Assembly (NCBI GenBank): GCA_016929635.1 | Contig: JAFGIL010000072.1 | Span: forward strand, 31,622 to 95,621 | Length of the DNA stretch: 64,000 nt | From: Endomicrobiales bacterium | GTDB lineage: Bacteria; Elusimicrobiota; Endomicrobiia; Endomicrobiales; JAFGIL01 | Direction of reading: 5' to 3' | Part shown: piece by piece, positions 50,401 to 62,400 of the stretch | Position numbering within the stretch: the stretch's first letter is position 1 | How the letters are laid out: each line of letters starts with the position of its first letter | Notes under the pieces: model-generated | What the model was told of the DNA's origin: nothing | Database searches by the model: none | The model's input: only the letters and a program-made list of their open reading frames with translations | Made by a program: the position numbers and the translations under genes

Positions 50401-53400
50401 TCATCGTTCAAACGAGTGTAAGCATCGCATGCGTTTTTATATAACTCCCATAATATGAAATCAAAATCTCTGGACATAGTATTCCCAGCTAATCCTTCAT
50501 GAGAATACTGAACCTGTTCATTTTCCAACAACCAGTCAATTCTTCTTGCGGTTACCATTCTTAGCAGTTCATCGTTTTCCGAAGTTATAGAATCCATGTC
50601 GACTTCTGCAGCCCATCTAAAATTCAGGTCCTTTGTTGCTTTCATATATTTCTGTATTCTGTTACGTTGCCATTTATAGTCATCTATATCTACTGATTTC
50701 TTGAAATCAATAGTATAAACAAATCCTTCGGAAGGTGTGCCCTCTGACCGCGTATCACCGGCAGTAAGTATATCATGCACAGGCTCCATTGTTTCGATAC
50801 TCCGCATAGCACGATCCAGATATTCAGGGCCTAATAATTTTCTCCCAACCAGGAAATCAACTATTCTGAAGTATAGAAGCCTTGCGTTTCGCGTAACCTG
50901 AGCATTTCTCGGGTCTATATCAGGATTATCCCAATCCGTGTACGGATAACTAATCCCTAAATTTGCATCATAACTATCTATATTTCTTCCAAGAAATACA
51001 AGCAGCGGAGTATTAATTCTTTGATAAGTAATATCAAAACCAATCATATAATCCATTGTCTCCAATACATATTCAGGACTATGTAATTCATGTAATATAT
51101 GCAGTGCCATCTTCCGTTTTAACTCATCAACTACATCTATTTGGGTATTTGTTGCATCCAGCTCCTCAGCCCACTCCACTAATACAGTGATGAAGGAAAC
51201 CATAGATTCGCCCGAAAATATATGGTCAGTGAAAACAGTCCTTTCCGGCCTGTTTATAATTGAAATTGGGTCTAAATCTAAACCTGAAAGGTATTGTCTA
51301 TATCTTAATACTTGTTCTCTACCGGGATGTTCTTTGTCTTTTTCAACCAACCTTGCATTGCGTTTGTGCCATCTTCCGGAGAATGCCACATATTCGAATC
51401 TGTCTGAATCCCATTCAAGCAACCTTGCCGTCTCTACAATCCATACAGGAGTCCTGCCTATTGCCACAATCCTTTCGGTTGGATATGCCTTTGCTAGTTT
51501 CCTGGATGTATCAACTAATGTTTCCACGGAAGAATCTTCTAATAGAGGGCAACTTACATCTTTTAAAGGCTTGAATGCTTTTCTAAATCTATTTCTGTAT
51601 CTCCGGAGTTTTGCAGGTCCTTTTTTAAGCAGTTTTCCCGCTTTTCTGCGCCATTCCCCCGTTACAAGTTCATCAATTAACAGGTTTTTGGATAAACTCT
51701 GAGCTGAATCAACGGTTGAACCCAGCATGCCTTCCGTACTTGCATTTTCCACATAATTCGGCATATCATCCGCAAATGCAACCTCTTCAGGAGTCAAACC
51801 GGTCTCCTGCAATATGTGTGCAAAATACTCCTGATCGCTTTTTGTATGGCCTTCCTGCCAGGAAACAAACTGTCTTTCAAATAATTCTTCAGGATTGCCT
51901 AATGCAGCAGTTAATGCTTCATTAACACTCTGTGTTTCACTCCAATTGCTGCCATCCGTGTGCTGGTCAGAAACAGTTGCCAGTCTGAAATTTCCAGCTA
52001 ATCTATTTAATGCACTTACTGTTCTCCGGTCAGATTTCCATGGTTTCTTGAAAAGATTGGCAAAATCCAGCGGCGTCAATCTTATAGGTATATCTCTGCC
52101 GGCCAAATAACTATTAAACAAATCCACATAGGCATCAAAAGAAACTTCAGAATCGCCTTCTTTATTCCTTCTGTATTCTATGCCACTTCCGTTTCTAAAT
52201 TTAGTATAGATATCCAGGAGTTCAGACTCAGATGTATATTCTGCAAACCCCAACTCATTAAAATACTTTTTAAATCTTGCTCCAGCAGCATGTAAGTCCG
52301 GCTGTATAACAACTCCCCCCACATCTAATAATACTGCCTTTACACCATCCAGCCTTTTAATATAAAACTCAGCCAGTTCTCTGGCTCTTTCATATTCCTG
52401 CTGATTTTTAGGCGATTCCAGGACTTCCAAAATAGAATCTGCAAAATCAGGGAATGAACGCAGCTTTATCATATCAACTTTATCCTGCATTGACTCAAGA
52501 TTCGCAGGAATTATTTCTAAAACCCGCTTTAAAACTTTAACATCTTTAGTTTTTAAAAATAAATTAGTATAACCAAAAATCGGAGTAAAGGGAGTTCTTC
52601 CCCAATGAATAAACAACAATTTAAAATATTCTAATTTATTACTTAAAGCAACTACTTCTTCCTCTAATGCAAATAGTAGTTGAACCTGTATGACTATATT
52701 ATCAAAATCTTGGTTGATTATTTCAAAATCTGCATCGTCTTTTCTCTGCAGCTCTTTTTCAATATTTCTGCATAAATCTTCAATGATTTTCTTTGAAGTA
52801 CCTATTTGAGCTGAAAATTCATTGAATTTAACCAGTAATCCTCTTGCTTTATTTTTGGATAACATATCTGATAAAAACCGTGTTGAATGCAGTATTTGGT
52901 TGCCATAAGCAATAAATTCAAGAGCTGTCCAGCGGTGGGTATTTTCGTGATACTGAATAATGCTTCTTCTTAGGTAATCCGGAAGGAATGAAAACGCTAA
53001 GTAATCTATATAAATTATACCGTCTTTAGCGGCTGCTATATCCGGCCTTGCTATTTCCAACTCATCAATTGTTATTTCTACTTCTTCAAACTTTAAACCT
53101 TTGCAATTTTCTTCAAGCCATGCTTTTACTTCTTCCTCTCTCACTCTTTTAATAGGGCCGGCCCTTATTTTATTAGCTTCCATTTGCGCCTGATGAATCA
53201 ACTGTTTCTGATTTTTCATTAACAAGATGCCTGTAAACGGTGCTAATAGTACAGAACCTGCTTCCAGTATTGCAACGAATACTCCTAAAATCCCTTGGGG
53301 TTTCTGTTTAACTGAACGTGAAATAATATATAATGCACCGCCGGATATTATGGTTACTCCTACCGCTATAGAGACTGCCCAAATTAAAGCTGGCAGATTA

Positions 53401-56400
53401 AAGATAATACCTACGGTAACCAATGTTACTGCCCCCGCTGCCTCAACTCCTGCTATTACTGATGCTGCTGCTCCTGCTTTCTTTGTACCTGATATACTTA
53501 CTTTTTCAAATTTATCTTCTATATCTTCATCCTCAGTAGATGATATTTTGCTTTTCTTTCTTAATGATAACTTCAAGTAGACAAGACTAGGCAGAGTCAT
53601 TAGATAAATAACACTCATAGCAGCAAGTGCATAATTCGATATAAATGAAGTATTTCCTACAAATAATAAACCCAATCCCAATAAAACAGCAACAAAACTT
53701 AAAATCAGCGTACTAACAATAAAACTCAGGCTGGCTCCTTTAAGCATTGAACTGCTTTCTTTTGTATAAGTAGTAATTATCTTACTGGCCTTAATTAATC
53801 CTCTTTTAAACAAATTTGTTTCTTTTTCTTCTTCGGTAAGAGGTACCGCAGGGCTGCTTACGCCTCTTAAAATATCAATAAATCTTGAGATCTGATATGC
53901 TGCAAAAAATACCAATAGCTCAAAAATAGGTATAGCAAGTATGGCAACTATTGTCTGAACATCCCCATGCAATACTCTTGTGATGGTATCTGGCATTATC
54001 AATCCATAGTAAGGGTCCTGGAACTTTACTATGGAATAATCTCCGGGTATGGATAATAACCAGGACCACGTGGTTACTGCAATTCCTATTGAGAAGAATA
54101 TCAGCTTTTTAAATGTGATATTTTCTTTATTAACCTCTCTCATACCTTCTCTGAAAATAAGCATACCTAGAGTAGCATCAAACAGATTTCCAACCCAACG
54201 CAAAAAGAAATAAGTGAAAGTCATGTAGTACAGTTCATCCATATTTGGGGTTGTGGTATGAGGAAATCCTACCCTGACTTCCAGACCGGCACTAATCCCT
54301 GTTAATAGTTTATATGAAATAAGTTTTAGGAATTGCCTTACATACGCATGGAACGGGTATAGAAAATAAAAACTTAAAGAACCAACCAACGTAACTATCA
54401 GCATTCTCACATTAGGCCTTCCCGAAAAGCGCTCGTCAACTTTCTTAATCCAATCGTCAAATGCTACCTGTTTCACCAAAGGCATGAAAACAATTGCCAA
54501 TCCTGCATAAAGGCCTACCTTGGCAGCACTTACTAAATCAGAGATGCCCAGATAAAGGAAATATTGCTGTAGAATTGCAGAAAGCATCAATCCAACTAAC
54601 GTACCAAAAAGTACTCTCCCCTGTCTGTGTAAAGCATACTGAATGATTATTCTAAGGCCGCGTACTTCCCCTATCGAAACGATGACTTGTTCTGCAAAAG
54701 GTATGGTAGTCAAGACACTAAATACACTTTTAAGCAGTAAAGAATAAAAATTGTACTCAGTTGACTGGGTCTGCTGTTTAAACCAGACACTAATCCTGTC
54801 ATGCTGCAGGAACTGTACCTTCAGTTCATCATCAAGAGAGACAAACAATGCGGGGTTTATCTCAAAAAATATCTTGCCGGAATCTCTTACGACCCTGCTT
54901 GGAACGTATTTCTCATTAATTGTTCTTATCTCAATTCCATTTTCAACAAGCTCTTCATAATAACCAGGCCTTGCATAATTCAAGATATCTCTTAAAATAT
55001 AAGATGGTTCCTCAGCTGAATCACGGTTTTCAACCAGTTTTGAAGCTCTCCATATGCCAAAAGCCTGCTGGCCATAGTATATAGCAGCGCGAATCCCAAA
55101 AATCGAACTTAGAATAACCATAACAATGATGCTTCCCTGCACACCGGCAATACCATATAATAGACTTGTAGGAGATAAGTAATAATATAATGTATATATT
55201 GCCACCAACGGAGAAAGCACAGACAAAGCGCTCATAATAACTCTGAGTGTAATGCCTGAGCTTATATTACGAAAACTTTTCAGAACCGGTTGTTTAAATT
55301 GGGAAAGCCTGGAATCCGTGTCAATTTGTGTGTCTTTATTTTTCATCAACCAGGAAACAAATAGAAGTGTGGTTACTATGTTAAATGCTCTGTGGATTGC
55401 TATGTTTACTGCTTCTCTGTGGAAGGGTATCAAATACCATGCTGCTGCCATTACTGATATGCCTGCTACCCGCAATACGCTCTGTATAGGCCAGAATACT
55501 ACTCCTATCCAGCCTAACACTGTGGTTGGCTTTGCATAGTGACCGATGAAAAATCCCCATACACCGTACCAGAAATCCCTGCTAAACGGGCTGTTTGAGA
55601 ATATATCCGCTATTTCACTATGTTCCACTACAGGCGCATAGCTCCATGATGCCCATACGCGCACCGCGGTGTTTATCCATACTTTCCTGTACCACTTCTC
55701 GCTATGATACATCCTTTCCCAGTCCGGTGACTTATAATGTTCATCCTGCAGGTATCTCTCAAAGGTAGATAACCTCATCAACCCGCCAGCCCCGCCCGGT
55801 TTCTTCACTGGTGTGACATCAATAGTAGCCGTATCTCTGGGTATATATCTTCGATGATAAAGATTTTCAACATTTTCAATATCGTAATTGAATCTTAAGG
55901 GGCCAGGATCTTCAGCTCTCTTTCGTATTTCAATAATTAAATAATTTGAATGATCTCTGTTAAAATAAAAAGTATCTTCATAAAACTCAGCTTCTATCTC
56001 GGGAGTCACTTCCATTAAAGGTTCTCCTCTTCTCCATGTCCCCTCGTCTGTTTTTACCCATCTTAGATGACTTAAATTGTCTATTACACAAAGCCGTATA
56101 TCATAACCTGCTTGTTGAAGACGTTTTATCTCACTGAAAATAGGCACACCTTCCAAATATACGCTTCCCAGAAACTGATCTTTATCTTCTAATAAATCTG
56201 TCTCAAAAGCTTCCATAGCTTCTGCGTAAGTCTCTTCATTCATAAGACTTAGAACAGCACTTGCTTTGCCATTTACTTTTAATATACGATATAATTCTTC
56301 AATACCCCTTAAGGGATCATACATATATTCAATTGATCGCGTAGCTAATGCAAGGGTAGCTGTTTCATCTTCATAAGGAAGATCCTCTCCTGTCTCTCCA

Positions 56401-59400
56401 AAACTCCACTCTACTGCTTGATAATAAGAATCATCTCTTTTACTTCTTCTTTCTTGTTCTTTTTCAACTTCTTCCCTAAACTCATTAACTTCAAATGCCA
56501 GAGACCTAAAACGGGTTTCTTTCATTTCAGGAAAAATAGATGCAAAAAATCCATCTGTTTCTTCTAATAAGTCTCTTGAAACAAATCCATAACCAGCACC
56601 TATATCTGCAACCACAAACTCAGCTAAAGAATTTGATTCCTGTGCTAAATCAACAGTATCAGAATGGGTAAAGGAAAATCCATGTAGTTCCTGTATACTT
56701 TCATATGCACCACCAAGGTACCTACTATTTAATCTTCTTCTCCGTTTCATTCCTACTGCTTTTGCAGAGTACTCACTTATTTGAGTCTTTAATCCCTCCC
56801 TTGTAAGACCACTAAAAATGATTTCCTCACTATGTAAATCAGACTGTGGTTCTGGTTTTTCTTCGTCAGGTTCTATAGGTGCAACTTCTTGAGGTATATC
56901 TGGCTCAACAGATGCTTCAGGTTTTACTTCCGACTTATAGTCAACAGTGTTTATACTTTGTGGATATGAGGTTTTTGAGATTGCTATTGAAACCAGTATG
57001 ATAAAGACAATAGTGCCAACCAAACAAACAATAACGTCCATCCAGTCAAAAGTGCCTGTTAATCCAAATTTCCCTTCCAATACCTCATGCCCGGAAATAC
57101 TTAACGCGTTAAATAGTGCAGCCCATATAAATCCGTACTTCAATGATTTCTGATACTCAGTGTTTTTACCAGAAAATATATATTTTTGTAGAATGGGAAT
57201 TACAAACCTGATACCCAGTGTCGCAACGATAAATGAAAACAGCGGATTTAGGAGAACAAAATGTGTATACAATATTACATATGCAAAACTAATCGCAACT
57301 GCTAAAGAAGCAATCATCTTAGTAACTGTAAATGCTTTTGAGATATTTTTTTCTTTTCTTGAAGTAGGTTGTTCTATCTTATAACTGCTGAATAATGCAT
57401 AGTTCGCACAGAGTATTGCAGGTATAATCAAAGCGTCATTAAGATACCAACGTATATATATACCCAATCTGCCTTGGGTTGAGGATATCAGCATCGACCT
57501 TACAATTACCTCTCCAACAGCAGTCAGTTTTATTGCGGAAAATAAATGCAAGATGTAACCCCAAAGATAAGTAGCAAAACCTGTATAAAATAGTATTGCT
57601 GGAATAATAAGAGATATGCATACAAGCAAATATCGTTTCAAATTGCGATTTATTAATGGAGGTTTCTTTTCTTTTACATCTCCAGACTGTGTTGTGTCAA
57701 TTCCTTCCTGATCATAATCAGCTTTTACCAGTGATTTTGAAAACCTGTCTCTAAAATATAGCCCAATAGAAACAGGACTTAGAGGTGCAATGATAAAAGA
57801 ATATATAACGATTATTATCCAACTTCCCAGAATAAGCTGTTTAGCTTGGTCACTTCCTATCATTTCTGCAAATACATTAATGAATCTTGGATAATAATCG
57901 GAAAAACCTAGAAAAAACGTAACATAGGATGCCGAAAGTATTACCAATACCAATACTATCCGTACTAATGTTGGAATATATCTGTCATATACCAAACCTA
58001 TTCTTTCTTTACCTGTTTTTGGAAATACTCTGGCTATCAATGATACTATGGGAGTTCTAAACCAGCCAACAATATCTTCAAAATATCGTGTGTCCAATGA
58101 ACCCGGCTTACTTAAAGAAGCATCAGCCTTTAACGAATCATAATCTCTACCTTGTATGAATTTCTTAATAATTGTCACAACAGTATTTATCCCCATATGC
58201 AGCCATACAGCAAGTGGCGACAGGGGTGAGAGTTTAAAAATTATTCCCGTAAAACCTATTAATGCAGGAAAAATCATATTAAGGCTTGGCGGTGCAATCT
58301 TCTTTCCGGGTTTTACAAAATCTATGGCGTAATCCAATAAATGAAGAGCAATAAAAAGCACCCAAGCAATTATTACATTTCCGCCGAAAAATGTATTGGC
58401 GATTACAGTAACTAAAATATTTTCAATAAACGGCGCTACTATTACATCATAAACACTGTTAAAGCTCTCCTGTCTGACTTCCGGGAAAATTCTTGAAAAT
58501 ACACCCCACATAATGGCTCTCAACCAGTTCCAGACACCCCCTCTATAAGTTTTGCCTTCCGCTGGTGCAGCGAATCTATCATCTGCCTTTTCTATAGTAA
58601 AGATAAAATCACCGCACTTGCTAATAAATCTATAGAAACTGCCGAATGTTTCCTGAATTTGTTCTTCATCTAATATATCAACTTCGCCTCTTTGCCATCT
58701 TACAATATATTCCAACACTTTAGCCCGCATTTCCGGATTTTCAGGCAAAAATCCTTTTCTTATGTAAAAGAAAATTGTTTTCCAATCGGTCAACTGATAT
58801 TTCATCACTCTAAACTTTGTAATCCCGTATCTGTTTTTTAATACATTCAACTTCATATAAAAAAGTATCTTCATATGCGGCGATTCAACAAAATTCACGT
58901 TAAGATTATATCCCATTCCCATCCTGGCTTCATCTCTTCTTTCTATATGAAATTGAGTAAATCCATGTGCTACATCTTTATTGCCAACAGTGTAATGTTC
59001 CGGGTCCAGTGAAAGACCGCTAATACTCTCCCACCACTCATACTGGTATTCAACGCCATCAACTCCCAATGCAACTGCATTGTACGTATCGGGGCCGCTC
59101 TTCTCGCTAAGCCGCCCGTCAAGTTCATCAATTTCATTACTACACCTTTGCATAAATTCATCTAAAACTTGCTCATCATATTTTGCTGGTGAAGGCTGCT
59201 CAGAGGCTTCCTGCAGGCTAAAAACTAGATCACCGCAAGTTCCAAGGAAAGTAAAATAATCCCCAAATATCTCTTTTATTTCATCGTATTTTAGTCTATC
59301 CACCGTTCCGGTCTTCCAGAGGCTAAGATAAGTCAATACTTTATCTCTTGCTAAGGGATCAACAGGCATGAATCCTTTCCGGATATAGAAGAAAAAGGTA

Positions 59401-62400
59401 TTCCAATCTTTAAATTGACTGTTTGGCACAATAAATCCTTCAGTACCATATCTGTTTTTTAATACATTAAGCTTCATTTCAAATAGTATCTTCATATGGG
59501 TCGATCCGATATCTTCCATTCCCGGATTATAACCCATTCTTATTAAAGCTCCATCTTCATGTAAATTAGTGAATCCATGAGCTACCATAACATTATCGAC
59601 ATAAAAGAACTCAATAAAATTATTGCGCTCGAGATTAGTTTCCCATCTATAACGGTATTTAACGCCATCTATCTCTAAATCAGCAAAATTAATTATGTCC
59701 AGCTCATAACTGGATATTTTAAGACGTCCATCTAATTCGGCAATCTCGCTTGTCCGCTGTTCTATAAGGCTTCTAACAACTTGATCTTTACGTACTTTAT
59801 CACTCATCAACCAGGAGGCAAAAAGAGGTGTGGTTACAACGTTGAATGCTCTGTGGATTGCTATATTTACTGCTTCTCTGTGGAAAGGTATTAAATACCA
59901 TGCTGCTGCCATTACTGATATGCCTGCTACTCTCAATATGCTCTGTATCGGCCAGAATACTACCCCTAGCCAACCCAATACCGTGGTCGGCTTTGCATAG
60001 TGCCCGATGAAAAAGCCCCATACTCCATACCAGAAATCCCTGCTAAACGGACTGTTTGATAATATATCCGCTATTTCACTATGTTCCACTACAGGCGCAT
60101 AGCTCCAGGATGCCCATACGCGCACCGCGGTGTTTATCCATACTTTCTTGTACCACTTCTCGCTATGATACATCCTTTCCCAGTCCGGTGACTTATAATG
60201 TTCATCCTGCAGGTATCTCTCAAAGGTTGATACCCTCATCAACCCGCCAGCCCCGCCCGGTTTCACCTTTGATGTTTCATCGGATACTGTTGCAGCCCCT
60301 TGCTCAATAACTGCTTCTAAAAAGAAGATAAGCTCATCAAAGCGGTCTGTATATCTACTTAAATCACTAATTCGCCTTTGTACATTATCATTTTCTCGAA
60401 TCAATTGAGTTGCTATCGTTATAATTCCAATTCTATTACTAACATAATGTTTTAATGAACTTATAACATTTGGATTGTAGTATATAGACCTGAATATTTC
60501 ATCTATTCCTGCAATCTCAGGTAAAATATCTGCATATCTGATAGAATACTTTTTTCTTGATTCTGCAATAATTTCTTCTATTAAATGTATATACTCTTGT
60601 TTTTTTGCTTTTATAAATGTTGTTAGGGCTTTTAACTGATCAATAGAAACATCCCTTAATATATCATCAATATCCATTTGAGATATCACTCCTGTTGCGT
60701 TACTATATAAGACGGCAGGTTTTTTCTTAACAAAAGCTAATAATCCCACATTAACATTGCTAGAATCAACCTCTATGTCCGGCCTCGTTTTTGCAAATCT
60801 TGCAGCTATGTCCCTAAGTTTTTCTTCATTAAAAGCACCCTCCTCTATATGAGGTGTAATCGACGATAAATCTGCAACACCTTCATCAAATGGAACTGAT
60901 ATCATAACGCCATGGTTACATGCTTCAAGCCAGGTTTCAATATATCTAGCTATACCATCAAAGGTTTCAATCCCTTCCAGGTGTTCCAGAACATGGTTCA
61001 GTACTATAAAATCAGCAGGTGAACCGAAACTGTTAATTGAAAAAATTTTCAAATCATCGCTTGAATTTATACTTTCCGGATTTGCAGTTATAAATTTTAT
61101 ATTATCAGCCTCTGGAGCATATGACTTTGCACCATACTCTATTATGTCTTCCTGTACATCAGTCCCAAGTAATCTTGCAGATTCGATGCTTTTATCTGCA
61201 CTGAATATAAAAGATCCTAAACCGGTCCCTAAATCATGAATTATAGGTCTTTCCAAGCCTCTCTGCATAGAAATCTTTTGAATCATTTCTATTTCACGAT
61301 GGTATAACCAACCAAAGTGAGCTGTATGCAAGTAATTGTCAGAATTTAGAAGATTTTTACTTGGGTCATATACATCTCCATGTCTATATCTTCCAATTGT
61401 TTCATCAAAAACCTTTTGTGTCTGTCTGGTAACTATTCCCAACCTTTCCCCATGAGTTATCCGGCCTGCAGAAAACCTTTCCACTGCCTGTACAAGCCTT
61501 ACAATATTTACATTTAATTCTTTATTGAAAAAATACTCATTTAACTCTTTACGCCTATACCAAAAATGATCTTTCTGCAAATTATCACCAAATTTTGGAA
61601 TGATAAGGAATACAGTTTTGCCTTTTTCAATCATAGTATAGACATCGAACCATTTGCCGTTCAATTCGATTATTCCGCCTCTTCTCTCAATATCCTCACG
61701 TTCCTTATCATATGCGAAATAAAAGCCTTCCATTTCATCACGGTTTTTATAAATGTCATCAAAATCGCTCCATTTAACTATTGCCGCCTGGAATGAATCA
61801 ATCCTACCTTTTGAACTAAGCAGCAGTCTGTCTATCCACTCTTTCAACCCGCGTTTAGCAGCTGAAAGTGCCACGTATTTGTCTACATATACCATTACAC
61901 TGGGATGTTTTTGAAGTGCTGTTGAAGGAATTGATGGGGTTACAGGCCCATACAATGTGTCGCTTAAAACTTTGCCAAAAGCCTGGCGGTCGGTCTGGCT
62001 TCTTTTTTCACAGGCAAGATTCCATAAAATATGCTGTGCGCTTAAAATTGTACCTATTCCCATGGTCAAAGCCTGCACGCGCATATCTGAAAGATCATCA
62101 TAGAAGCGAGAGTTATCCAAAATTGTTGTTACAGCCAAATCTACCACATGAGTTTTAGATTCCAGAAGATTCGTCTCATTTGCTAAATTTAAGTTATGTC
62201 TGGAGAATCGCTCATTTATGCCAATTATTCTTTCCGGACCAGTTTTAAAATACTCATCACTTACATAAACTATTAATCTTTGAGCTCGTATTTCATCAGC
62301 CAATCTGTCTATACCAGGTTTTTCCTGGTATTCCTCGCCTTTTTCCTCTGCTCTTCTCCTGAATTCATCTCTTAAGTAATCCTGGATTTTATCTCGTTGT

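Noticed and set aside
56985-57110. VanZ-like domain (GHEVLEGKFGLTGTFDWMDVIVCLVGTI) in the giant protein
   Set aside because: Suggestive E...D...G spacing only; too weak by eye to list as a feature without a profile search.
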